64,000 nucleotides of DNA from Silene noctiflora (lineage: Eukaryota; Streptophyta; Magnoliopsida; Caryophyllales; Caryophyllaceae): assembly GCA_009801015.1 (NCBI GenBank), contig VHZZ01000750.1, positions 88,606-152,605 of the forward strand, in the 5' to 3' direction. The notes beneath the pieces are model-generated. The model did not search any database. It saw nothing but the letters and a program-made list of their open reading frames with translations, and had not been told where the DNA came from. Below, one piece after another: positions 11,260-22,572 of the stretch. Position 1 is the stretch's first letter. The number at the start of each line of letters is the position of its first letter. The translations under genes and the position numbers were made by a program.

Positions 11260-11766
11260 ATGGATACAAAAGGCTCAAACAAGATCATACAAATAGTAAA
11301 ACTTCATCAAATCCTCAAAAAATGGAGAAAACTTGCAAATGCAAGTTCAAAAACAAACAACAAAAGCATGAAATTCCTCAAAAAAACACTGTCATTTTCG
11401 GAAAACTCGGTTTGCTCAATAGATTATGTGCCAAAAGGGTACTTAGCAGTATGTGTAGTAGGGAAAGAACAACTGAAAAGATATGTAATCCCAACAGATT
11501 ACTTGTCTCATCAAGCATTTGAAATTTTACTGTCTGAAGCTGAGAATGAGTTTGGGTTCCAACAAGAAGGTGTTCTTAAGATTCCTTGCGAAATCGCGGT
11601 TTTCGACAAGGTTTTGAATACTGTTGGACAAAAGAATGATGATTTCCTGCAGTTTCACCAGGAACAGGGTGATGAAACTGATGCTATTAGTTCTGATTTA
11701 AGTGAATGTTGCTCTCCTGATGCTCCTGTCCTGCTTTTTCAGCCTTACTCTCAGTTCTGCAGATAG
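11260..11766 (+). CDS. SAUR-family small auxin-up RNA protein
   Basis: This intronless ORF encodes 168 residues, as is usual for SAUR genes. A basic N-terminus (KIIQIVKLHQILKKWRKLAN) leads into the SAUR domain at about residues 54-120. That domain has the family signatures VPKGYLAVCVVG, RYVIPTDYLSHQAFEILLSE, AENEFGF and GVLKIPCEIAVF. SAURs generally inhibit PP2C.D phosphatases and so promote plasma-membrane H+-ATPase activity and cell expansion. The C-terminal extension of about 40 residues, ending LLFQPYSQFCR, is longer than in the shortest SAURs and acidic in its first half. The gene is not part of a local SAUR tandem cluster. The start codon is the first in frame after the TATA-like motif. 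Confidence 0.92.
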   Translation: MDTKGSNKIIQIVKLHQILKKWRKLANASSKTNNKSMKFLKKTLSFSENSVCSIDYVPKGYLAVCVVGKEQLKRYVIPTDYLSHQAFEILLSEAENEFGFQQEGVLKIPCEIAVFDKVLNTVGQKNDDFLQFHQEQGDETDAISSDLSECCSPDAPVLLFQPYSQFCR

Positions 11767-11974
11767 ATTTTTCGATTTTTTATCTATTCAAATTTTGATA
11801 TGAGACGGTCTTACATGAAAGTCAGCAATCGTACCAATGTCGTTATTGATACAAATTTGTTCTCAAAATACTCCGAATTTGTGTAAGGCGGCCTTCAAAT
11901 TTATTGTAAAATGGTTTTTTATAATAACTACTTTTACCCATTAATAGAGCTTTGTTTGAATCGGTTTTACATTA

Positions 11975-12590
11975 TGTTAGAGCGTAATGACATGATCAAC
12001 TGATATTGATGACTCTTGGAAACGCTAGAGTAAATAAGTTTGTCCCACATTGGTAAAATATGAAACCTTTCTTATGTTTATATATCAAGTGCTCATTTCC
12101 TAAATACTTGTTATTATGGAGGCTAGTATGAGCTTTTCCCACGTGCGCGCTGCCGCCGTCCGGCTCGGCTCGCATGCGCCGTGAGGTGGTTTTTTTTTTT
12201 GTTTTTGTGACCAACCGAAATATTTTCTCGTCTCATTTTTTGCACAATTGGCTCTTCGAGTTTTGTGTAATCAGTCTTGGAAAAACAATCTTCTTGCTCC
12301 TCTCAAAAGTCAATTTTGAGGTCGGTCTCTTTTCTTTTCTATTGCAAATAAGATCATTCCTTGGTCATTTTAATCATCCGAAAAATACCAATCCTCTATT
12401 TCATATACTTTCTCTCCTTGGTTCCATATTAGTCTGAGCAACTACTCTCGAGTTCCTACTCTTCCTTTTGGAGTTTTGGGTACTCAATTAGAGGAGCGCT
12501 GTGTATACCTTGGGGAGCGTCGTTCTTGTTTGACAAGCACTATGTCGAAGGCGATTAAACTTCTAAGACAGTGACTTCCATACCACGACA
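11975..12590. mobile_element. Possible solo LTR (about 616 bp)
   Basis: The stretch begins TGTTAGAG and ends CGACA. It is flanked by CATTA on the left and CAATA on the right, an imperfect 5-bp target duplication. It contains TTGTCCCACATTGGTAAAAT, a phrase common in small plant LTRs. No internal retroelement region or second LTR is present. The call is tentative. Confidence 0.35.
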
Positions 12591-12600
12591 CAATAAAGTT

Positions 12601-12690
12601 TATCTAATCCATTTTAGATGTTTATATTTGCCCTTGCACTAACTTTATCTAATCCATTTTAGATGTTTATATTTGCCCTTGCACTAACTT
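12601..12690 (+). repeat. Perfect two-copy 45-bp tandem repeat
   Basis: The unit starting TATCTAATCCATTTTAGATG at 12601 is repeated without visible change at 12646. It is non-coding. Confidence 0.95.
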
Positions 12691-12907
12691 TATTTCAAAC
12701 AATGACAATATTTGCCACTTTTTTTTTTTCTTGCTACGAAATTTGAATATCAATATACTTTTCCAATATCAATTTAATTGAATTACTTGAACTTAACAAT
12801 TTAATTTTACTTATACGAAAAGACGGTCTTATTATCACAGGGAAAACTCCATTACAACCGAAAAATTAAACTATTTCGAACAAAGTACGAGTAATAATAA
12901 CAATAAA

Positions 12908-13285
12908 CCCGAAATAACCCGACCCAAACCCAACTCTTACTAATCCCCTAACAGAATTCCAAACCATTTCGAACAAACTAACAAAAAAAACCCGAAATAA
13001 CCCGACCCAAACTCAACCTCAACCCTAACAGAAATTCCAAACAATTTCGAACAAACTAACAAAAAAAATCCGAAATAACCCGACCCAAACTCAACCCTAA
13101 CAGAATTCCAAACAATTTCGAACAAACTAACAAAAAAACCCGAAATAACCCGACCCAAACTCAACCCCAACCCTAACAGAATTCCAAACAATTTCGAACA
13201 AACTAACAAAAAAAACCCGAAATAACCCGACCCGAACTAAACCTCAATTCTTACTAACTCCTCTAACAGAATTCCAAACAGTAAG
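12908..13285 (-). repeat. Minisatellite built from the 3' end of the adjacent gene
   Basis: Five units begin with the shared CGAAATAACCCGACC at 12910, 12993, 13071, 13141 and 13218 (spacing 83, 78, 70 and 77 bases). Each also carries CTAACAGAATTCCAAAC and TTTCGAACAAACTAACAAAA. The last AACAGAATTCCAAAC lies inside the coding sequence ending at 13244, where it encodes TVWNSV. The units therefore copy the final codons plus the 3' flank of that gene. The outermost unit keeps a longer form resembling the real C-terminal codons, while the inner ones share a deletion. Confidence 0.88.
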
Positions 13286-13684
13286 AACACCCTCAGTGAC
13301 CTGCGGCCAAACAGCAAAAACCCCGCGAGCAGCAGACGCGCCAGCAACACCAATAACAAAAGTCTCAGTATACCCCGGCTTCGAATCGACTTTCTTTTCA
13401 ACAATGGCGAGACGATTACACGCTGCGTCGAGTTTTCTAGAAGCTTCACCCATGAACTTATCTTTTCTACCTTTTTTAGAAGTGATAACGCGAAACAGAG
13501 TGTGTTGGAGATCATCAATTACTTTCATGGAAGCTTCTTGTGTTGTCATGCCTTGGGATTCGTAGTGGGTTACTAGTTGTTGTGGTGTTGGTAGATTTAG
13601 TTTTTGTTTTTTGGTGGTGGTGGTGGGATTTGAAGGTGGTTGTTGTGGTGGTTGAGAGGTGTTGGAGAAATTGGGTTTCTCCAT
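13244..13684 (-). CDS. Small conserved-looking plant protein of unknown function
   Basis: This intronless gene encodes 146 residues from the Met at 13684. The frame stays open 78 codons further upstream, but that extension is low-complexity and hydrophobic. The chosen Met starts a typical Pro/Gln/Thr-rich plant N-terminus (MEKPNFSNTSQPPQQPPSNP). The body has a helical segment, TPQQLVTHYESQGMTTQEAS, then KVIDDLQHTLFRVITSKKGR and KDKFMGEASRKLDAACNRLA. A Gly/Ala-rich possible membrane-proximal segment (FVIGVAGASAARGVFAVWPQ) precedes the C-terminus. I do not recognise a named family. The last codons have been copied into the neighbouring minisatellite, so the C-terminus may vary between accessions. 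Confidence 0.65.
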   Translation of the reverse strand: MEKPNFSNTSQPPQQPPSNPTTTTKKQKLNLPTPQQLVTHYESQGMTTQEASMKVIDDLQHTLFRVITSKKGRKDKFMGEASRKLDAACNRLAIVEKKVDSKPGYTETFVIGVAGASAARGVFAVWPQVTEGVLTVWNSVRGVSKN

Positions 13685-14957
13685 TTTTGGGGGGGAAATT
13701 GGGGGAAGGTTAAACCCTAGAAATTTTAATTTGGGGATGAAATGAGGGGAGAAATTAGGATAAGAGAGGAGTAATTGTTGAAGAGAAAATGCATGTTTTT
13801 GGGGTTTATGGGCTTTTGTAATTTCTTGGTGTTTGTATGGGTTATGGATGCAAGCAAAGTATATTATACAAAACGATAATATCCGTCTTAACCTTAAGAT
13901 GGGTAAAATATACTTCATTCATTCAACTCCACTTTATCACTTTACTTTTTCACGTTTGCCAACGCGCGTTTTAAACGCTAAATATCATTAGCTACGTATT
14001 TGCAAAAATTATGAAAGTTAGATATTTTTAATGTTCTCGTAAAGACGAATCAAGCAAGACACCACATGAATATTTTTTCACGTATTGTATTGATCGGAAA
14101 TTGAGAATAAAGACTTATTTGTGAATAGTGTAGAAAAATGAAATAGGTAGAGTGGAGTTGAATGGAGGAAGTACAAAAGCAGAATGCATTGAAAAGGGTA
14201 AAAGATTTGTCTTATATACCTATCTGATTGATATTTAACCCGCCTTAAGCTTAAAATTGATACTACCGTCTTAAATAAGATTAGTTGAAGTATATAAAGT
14301 TCTTTTTGGTGTACTCGGTAAGGAAGCCAAAAGGATAATATATTGTCGACGCGACTTATGAGTAATATAATTCTTCGTGACTTTATAAGTTAAGTTGGCT
14401 GATATATGCTGATATGCGTAGTATATATGGGATCGCGGAAATCATCGGAATGAGGACTAGGAGAGTGTGATGATTGATGGTATTCGAACTCAGATCACAA
14501 GTTTTCTTGTGAAGTTTTCACCCGGTTACGTAAATATCAATGGTTAAAATGTAAAAGAACAAAAAGCTAACCAATTTACATGGTTCACAAGTTATCGAGT
14601 ATGCAGAAAACGGGTTGGGTTCGCCTGGTGTTTCACAGGGTGAAAGGCAATGATTGCAGATTTCACCAGGATCTGTAACAAAAGATCACTTGAAAGATTA
14701 AAAGTTGCGAAGATCTAGCCGAGTTATATTCAGAAGGCGAGTAGATTGATTATAACTTATGAAGTTATAAGGTAGCAATTTGCTGCAAAAGAGAATTCTT
14801 ATTATTCAAAATATAAGAGAAACAAAATTCCTGTGACTAAATATAAGTAACTCGGCAAATTTAGCAACCTCTCAAAACTACATCAAATATGTCAGGTAGG
14901 ACTTAGGAGGAGAATGGTGCTCGTCTAGTTACATCAGCGATATTGATATGGACAAGT
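13685..14957. other. Gene-free interval before the pyrophosphatase gene
   Basis: Apart from the leader of the small minus-strand gene and the 3' flank of the pyrophosphatase, I see only AT-rich sequence. A weak GTTCGAATACC B-box-like string lies on the minus strand near 14480, without a convincing A box. Confidence 0.4.
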
Positions 14958-17900
14958 TTACAGGAAAACAGGTGCCATAACCAGAGTAATTGTCGCAAGC
15001 ATTTTGATCAGGACGTGAATCGAAGGTCCAGCTGTATCTTTGAAAGGATCTCCCACTCTGCAACCAAAAATTATGGAGTAACAGTTTGGTGAGTCATGTT
15101 GCAGAAGATGAATATTCGCTGTAGTTGATAATTAGACTGAGCCAAACCAGAAAAAATAAAAATTCTAGTAGACCTGACCCAAAATAGCCTTAGTATAGAC
15201 ATCATATATGACGGATTTTAGCAGTAAACAAGTGATGACAAAATATCAACAATCGGAATTAGATCCTCTTAAAGGGTTTATCAAAGTATCTTTCTTTTGA
15301 AGAATTGTGCCATTTTGGGAGTGGAAGAAATTAATGAAATGGAGGGAGTAATAAATAAACAATCAAAATAAATAACGGAACAATGAGCACCTCAGAAGTC
15401 AATTTTAAGACAGGAATCGTCAAGATGTATGAGATGACAAGTATTAATCATATAAACTTACGTGTCTCCTGTAATAGCAGCTTTGTGGCAATCACTACCC
15501 TTGCCTCCAAGAGCCCCTGTCTCTATATACTTCTTCGCATTGTCCCAAGCTCCGCCAGAAGTGTTCAGGAAAAGTGCCATAAGGATGCCGGTAACAGTTG
15601 CAAACATCAGTAGGGAAGCGACAACTTTTGCACCAAGTAATGGATGCCCAACATAATGTCCAAGAACTCGGAACACAAGACCTGTACATACAAAAGTTTA
15701 GAAAGTGATTTGTAAGAGCCAGGAAACTTCATTCACTAGTGAGGCTTGTACGAGATGGTCTCACATCTATGATCAACTTAAATCTTGAAGTAATCGTAAT
15801 TTAGTTATAGGGTTAATGGATTTGTTTCACATGTGAAACAGTCTCATATAAGTGTTGGCGTTCTTAAAAAAAACATACTGAACAACACATTAGGTACGGC
15901 AATCAAAGAAGTAGCACCCACCAATCACTATTGGAGAAATAATGGCCAAAGCACCAGGTTTAATCATTTCCCTCAACGAGGCTGATGCTACAATAGCTAC
16001 GCAACGACCGTAATCGGGTTTTTCCCTGTAATCCTGTAGACATGACAATAATAAATAACTAACACCCATTATATTTGTAATAAATTTTGTAAAGATGAAT
16101 ACTTACCATGATGCCTGGCCTCTCAATAAACTGCCTTCTCACTTCAGTTACTACCTCTTGAGCTGTACGGCCAACAGCTGCACAGGCCCATGCACTGAAG
16201 AGAAAAATAAGCATAGAGCCTAGCAAGCCCCCAACAAAGACTTCAGGTATTGCAATATCAACCTGAAAGAGAAAACAGTATAGGATAAAGTCTAACAGCA
16301 GAACATCACCGATTCACAGGGCATAACCAAACCCGCCAACACTACAGTTATTCATACCTCCTTAAAAGATACACGGGCAAACGAAGACACCTCATCCATG
16401 TAAGCACTGAACAGAAGGAAGGAAGCAAGCGCCGCAGACCCTATAGCAAATCCTTTGGTTGTAGCTTTTGTCGTGTTCCCGACAGCATCAAGAACATCAG
16501 TAATTTCTCGCACACTTTCAGGCTATAGAGAAGCATATAACAACTAATTTAGCATATAAGCTGATCACAGGCATCGCTATATATGTAGTTATGATAATGA
16601 TAACGCATAATGACGCTTTAAAAATAACCTGCTGACTCATCTCCACAATTCCACCAGCATTATCAGCAATTGGGCCAAACATGTCCATAGTCAGGACATA
16701 GCCAGCTGTGCTTAGCATTCCCATCGTAGCCACTGCTGTTCCAAATAGCCCACCATTAGGATTTCCAGCTTCATCCACCAATCCAGAACTGCGGCCCAAC
16801 CAAAAAGAGGATATAATCGCTACGCTGATAACAAGGACAGGGAGAGCTGTTGATTCCAGCCCCAAGCTCACACCAGCTATTATATTGGTCCCATGGCCAG
16901 TGGTGCTTGCGAGAGCCAATGTACGCACTGGCTCATACTTATAATCAGTGTAGTACTTGGTGATCCACACAAAGATGTATGCTGTTATAATCCCAACCAA
17001 CCCACATAGGGCAAAATTAAACCAAGCTGAAGGTGCCTGCTCCGTGTAAAGCAACCAACGCGTGGACTGCAAAAGTAACCAAGAAACACGGACAATAGGA
17101 ATATTTAGAATTCAAAACCAGATAGTCGGACAAGATCCAACTAATTGGGCCCAGTGAGACCATCAGAAGGCTGAAGTTACTGAGTTACTGACTAGCACAT
17201 AATTAGATTTCGGAAGAGTCGTTTTTTTAACTTACCGCACCAAAGGCCAAAACTGCTAACACTATGGTGATAGAATATCCTTTCTCAAGAACTTTCATTG
17301 GATCTTCTATGCCAATACCAGTCTCGCGGGTGTTTCTTATTGAGAATATACCCACAGATGATACGACAAGATCAAAGGAGTGAACCACCAAAGGGAACAA
17401 GATAAAGCCAGATGGATCTGCATAAACAAAATGTGGCTGGTCAATAAGATAACAAAAGGCAAAAAAAATAGAATCATAAATGCAGTTGTTTTGTAATAGT
17501 CTCTTGTAAATCTTAGACATTGGTAGAAATACAAATCTGCAAAGATGACACTTACCCTCAATTTTACATTGTTGTGCCATTGTCCCACCTAATATCATCG
17601 CACTTATAATTTCTGCAGCAATACTTTCGAATAGGTCTGCCCCACGAGCAGCACAATCACCAACATTGTCTCCAACCTGTAATATCATGACCACATTTTG
17701 ACTTTCAGAATGATACTTCAGTCTTCAGCCATAAAGGATGAAATGTAAGTTAACAAATGAAGCAGTATGTGCTCCACAATGAGCAAGCAATGACAAGAGA
17801 AGATTAGCATAAAACTATCCCACTCTCCAGGGAAGCAATTCAACATCAGTACTGGATGTCATCTTAAATTAATAGAAGTAAACAATACTACATACGTAAC

Positions 17901-20900
17901 AAATCAGTTTTAAAAACAGGAGGTTACTTTATTGCTGTTGGTTTACACAAATTGGAAAACATAAAACTTAAGGTGGTTCTATTTTTACAGAATATATTAG
18001 ATACTTTAAGAAAAAAGGCGTAAAACCAAGGTGGCTTTTGCTGATAATATCAAAATATAAAACAATCTTAGCAGATATATTCTTCTTTAGCATATCTGAA
18101 ACTTGGTGCATCGTACTATGAAAATGACTCATCCACAAGATTTCACATAGCAGGAAAAATAAGTGATTCCGCAAATATTTAAACATCATGGGTAGCTTCT
18201 CTATCAAAGAACTAACATGTGCTTATGTTGAATTCTTGATTGTCTCCAGCCAGAAGTCCACAACTCCATTAAACCACCAAACACATGAAATGCAATGATA
18301 TCACACTAGGACCAGAAGCTATAGTGGACTCGTATTTATACACACATAATGCAAGATTCTTAGACGGAAATTGGACTATGACACATAATCCCACCAAAGA
18401 GCTAGATTAGAAACAGCAATAGATACCATACATAAAACTGCAGATAGAGAAAGATGGGGCAAAAAACACTAGAGGACTAAATACCAAATCAGCAATGACT
18501 GCCGGATTACGAGGATCGTCTTCAGGTATTCCCTGCTCAACTTTTCCAACTAGGTCAGCTCCAACATCAGCTGCTTTTGTGTAGATGCCGCCACCAAGTT
18601 GAGCAAAGAGAGCAACAAATGAAGCGCCAAATCCATAACCCACCAGAAGAAGAGGCACTGAATAATTTAAAAGGTCAGTCCTCATGCCAACAGTCAAAAG
18701 TGAATTCATTTGTGAGCTAAGAAGCTACGAAAAATGATGTTATTCGCATATATAATGATTCCAACAAGAGGCATTCTTTTGGCATGGCACCACGGCCTTA
18801 AATTTCAAAAACAGCAAAATCAATCAACAAAGAACTTAATAACTACGCCAACACAACCTAAGACTGAAACAGAGTTTAGAAATGCAGTAAATGAGAGACA
18901 TATGCCTTGATGCGTCACCAGAGAATACAGCTATAGTTTATTAATACCGGGCTACTTGAAAGTTAAAAATCATTTCAAACATCAGGCACCGAGGTAAAAC
19001 TATTCTGCTGCCAAAAAGGGGATCTCCATTCAAGTAAAGTGGAATATCCCTCTATATTTGATGAGATAAAAACAAACAGTAACCATCAGGAAAACAATTG
19101 GTGAATAATGAAGAAATACTGATATGTATGGCGCTACTAGGCTACACGGGTCACTTCTAAATTAATCAAAACAGTTATTTCCATATTATCAACTATCAAC
19201 AAGGGATTGTAAACTGAGTACGACTTCAAGACATTAGAATGTATCGGAGTTCATCAAAAGGGTAAAACGACAAAAGCATGAACTTTGCACAAACATCACA
19301 AGATCATAACTTGTATGATCTTTTGAAGTTTTGACGGGCTTGTGCGGCACCTCAAACAGAGAACACCAAAAAGATAGAAAAGAAAGTAGACATACGGTCT
19401 GTGACTTTCATTGAACCCGGTGAATCCACATCCAACCAAACATAGAAGGCAGCATACAAAATGGCAACACCAGATACGGCCATGCCTACAACAATAATGG
19501 CTGAGAATCCACCAGCACGAACAGCTATCTGCACATGCCGTTTCATGTTGTTGTATAAGATACACACATAGACTGATAGACATACTTTAGCTACTAAATG
19601 ACAAAGATCATTCACCTGTAGGGCTTCTCTAGCTGACCGTCTTGCTGCACTAGAAACCCTAACATTCGCACGAACAGACACCCACATGCCAACGTATCCT
19701 GCTAAACCTGAACACAATGCTCCCAGCAGAAAAGCAATAACAGTAATAAATGCAGATGTAACCCTGCATAAGCACACACGAATTAAACAACAGGAGTTGA
19801 GTAGCACATATTGGAAATTTAAGATTTAGTGGTTAAAGGTACACCAACAGAGCACATAAGATAAAATTACCTTCCAATGCCCGCGGCTTCCTGCTGAGGA
19901 GTAGTACTTCGGAACAAATATATACAGAGAATAACCATTGCCAGCAGAACTGCCATTTTGGAAATAGTCCCATACTGAGTCCTAAAAAACCCTTCAGCAC
20001 CATCACGTATAGCATATGATATCTGGTAAATATTACAAGCTTATCAAACGTTGATAGACCCACAAAAAAAATTAAGAGACAGATGACATTCATCAACCAA
20101 ATACTTCTCAAAAGACAGCAAAACTGACATACAAACCAAATAACAAATGGCCTCAGTGGATGCCCTTTATGAGATATATTTCACTACTTGAATGGCATGG
20201 TGAAATAGGATAAGGGAAGAAAGGACATACTGGCCCTTAGCAGGATCAACTCTTAAGTGAGAGAAACAGAGGTACTGCACCATCCGGACCATTCCCCTTC
20301 CTCGTAATTATCCAAAAAAATAATCTTTACTGATTTGTAATAGGTAGTCCAAATTAATGTTAAGACAAGTATCATAGCTTTTACATCACAAACTCAAGTC
20401 CCATCGAAATATTAGTAGGAAGAGCCTAGCAGTGAGGTCCAAACGTCCAATCAACATATATTGACCTAATGACCAATTTGCTCACCAAGTTCAGATGGTA
20501 CAGTAGGTATCCAGGACATTAATATCAAGCTAGTAATAGAAAGAAAAAGTGCACCTATTTTACCGAGTCATTTTGCTTTATTTTTATCATAAGCCAAGAC
20601 CAAAAAATAATGTGTCTTGGGCTTCATTGAAAAGGGAAAACTTTGGTTTAATGATGATCATGAAGGAAATGCAGCAGCCATACAAGTTTGCTATTGAACA
20701 GAAAATTCATAGAAATTATCAAACAGAAACCATAGCTAACCCATAGCTAACAGCTAAGCTGAGACATGTAAACTAATATTTAAGGACATTGTGGAGTGTG
20801 CGGAAAAAAAAAGGATGAATACTAGCTCAGCCTGTACCTGAACCATCTCTGGAGGACCCTCATCCTTCGCAAGTACCCACTTTGTAAGATAGGTTGACAA

Positions 20901-22572
20901 AAGAAAGCTGATGGTGCAGATGGAGAAAACAAATACAATAATCGGAGATGTGCGCGCTCCAAGATAGAATACAGTTCCAAAGGCTAAAAGCATAAGTACA
21001 AAAAGAACACGAGTGTTTAACCCCATAATGATGCGAAAAACCTGCACAAAACGCAGCTGTTCAGTATTGTGAAACACATTTCATGTACATTCAGAGACAT
21101 GCTGAAATTGTTATGTACAAAAGCCACTAATTAATACAATAAACAAACTTGATGCACATCCAAATACGTCCATAAAGTAGAGTATTGCTATTTGAAGCTA
21201 TAAACATCGAGGAAACCAGAGATCCTCTTCAACCGAAGGGCCTCAAACAGCCAACAGCAACCGGGAACACGTGCACCTCTTTAGACAACTAGAGTACAGA
21301 TATTGAGGGAGGAGTAGAGATAGAGAAAGAGAGAGCATAAGAGGAAGACCTATGTGAATCAGCTAAATGAACTCTAATATGCTACTTCCTCCGTTTTATT
21401 GAGTTGCTCAAAATATGCGAGGGTGAATCGAAAAATATAAATAATTAGATGGAGCGGGGGAAGTATATTGTACAAATGTCCAAGTTGATAGCAAAACATC
21501 CACACACGTAAGTCTTAGTCTCCATAGTGCTAGTAATCATTTGTAAAAATTAACAGCATTTTATTCCTTAATATTAAGCCAATATTTTCCCAGTGAATTC
21601 TTTACGTTCTCTTTTCGCACAAAGGCCTGCGTGTAAAACAAAAGTATAAAGTTAACCTTACTTTTTCTCTTCTACTCTTTAAGGACGTGGGAGGGAAGGG
21701 GGATCTTAAGCTTTAGTACCAATTACATGTCTTTACTATATCTCTCGACCCCCCCCCCCCCCCCGCCCCAGTAACCCCTAGTTTTCATACTCATTCCGTC
21801 CCAGTGAATTCTTTGCATTTGATTTTTACACACAAAGCCCAAGGTGTAAAACAAAAGTACAAAGTTACCAATTACTTTTTCTCTTCTACTCTTTAAGGAC
21901 CCACTTGCACACGCGTGTTGTACCGGTCGTTTGGTAATATAATAAAAATATGCTAAAAGGAAATGTAAAGACTTGATTAAGAGTGTAAGACATTCATAAA
22001 TGAAAAACGTAAAGATTTCACCAGGAGGGAGTAAATTGTTTCTATCCACATATAAAGCTTCTCTCAATATTCCAATTCCTTGCATCTGCTGTAGTTTTCA
22101 AATTCGCTCGTCGCCCGTTCTACCTTTCTTTCAAGAAACTTACCATCAATATCCAATCCAGGATTCAATATCAAAACAAGACATGTAGTAAATTTTCTTT
22201 TCACAACATACCTAGTCACCTCAATGCGCTCAATTAGGCCAAGTCACTCATATATATACAGAAATAACAGAAACTAGACTGGTGGAAAAATTAGTCATTC
22301 TAGACTTCAAGTATAAGCTGTAAACTCAATACCATGGATATCTCATATCTTTGCTGAAGCCAAATGGCATGAGGTTAAACAAACCTAAACTGAAAATAAG
22401 CCAAAATCAATCCCACATAAACAGACATGATAACATCTTTGTCCACCAAATTGCCACTCTTAGAAAAAAGAGGTCTCACCAAAGGAGTGTAAGGTTTCGT
22501 GCGCATGTCTGGGAAAGTACGGGGCTTATCTTGGTAAGACCCCAAGGAACCACTCTCCATATCAGCCATCAT
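14958..22572 (-). CDS. AVP2: Type II (K+-independent) H+-translocating inorganic pyrophosphatase, 14 coding exons
   Basis: This membrane pump uses PPi hydrolysis to move protons into endomembrane compartments; plant type II enzymes are placed in the Golgi. Coding exons, 5' to 3': 22572-22480, 21041-20838, 20022-19871, 19763-19616, 19528-19396, 18657-18485, 17676-17556, 17417-17236, 17066-16629, 16522-16358, 16262-16107, 16033-15922, 15681-15462, 15057-14958. They join in frame to 798 residues, close to about 800 in Arabidopsis AVP2. Landmarks are [10 protein letters not shown] near the N-terminus, [20 protein letters not shown] with [11 protein letters not shown] (the Mg-PPi site), and [24 protein letters not shown] follows, where Lys at about residue 567 is the type II determinant (Ala in K+-dependent type I). 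The protein ends [17 protein letters not shown]. The start is MMADMESG at 22572; an upstream in-frame Met (22605) is less likely. An intron in the 5' UTR is probable. No lesion was seen. Confidence 0.95.
21385..21463. mobile_element. Short Stowaway MITE (79 bp)
   Basis: The ends CTTCCTCCGTTTTATTGAG and the inverted CTTCCCCCGCTCCATC lie between TA dinucleotides at 21383-21384 and 21464-21465. This is the Stowaway (Tc1/mariner) pattern of CTCCCTCCGT-type ends with TA duplication. It lies in intron 1 of the pyrophosphatase gene. Confidence 0.75.
21590..21905. repeat. Two related ~100-bp segments
   Basis: CCCAGTGAATTCTTTACGTT at 21590 and CCCAGTGAATTCTTTGCATT at 21801 both continue with GTGTAAAACAAAAGTA and TTTTTCTCTTCTACTCTTTA plus AGGAC. 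The second lies inside a MITE, so the first is probably a remnant of a sister copy. A run of C (about 21750-21766) separates them. Confidence 0.8.
21790..22031. mobile_element. Stowaway-like MITE (242 bp)
   Basis: The left end CTCATTCCGTCCCAGTGAAT and the inverted right end CTCCCTCCTGGTGAAATC sit between TA dinucleotides (21788-21789 and 22032-22033). There is no coding content. It is in pyrophosphatase intron 1. Confidence 0.75.

Noticed and set aside
12940-13209. 89-codon ORF with repeated SLFEIVWNS/LVCSKLFGI-like phrases
   Set aside because: This is translation of the minisatellite units, not a gene.
14460-14560. Possible minus-strand SINE with a GTTCGAATACC box B
   Set aside because: There is no recognisable box A at the right spacing, no tail and no target duplication.
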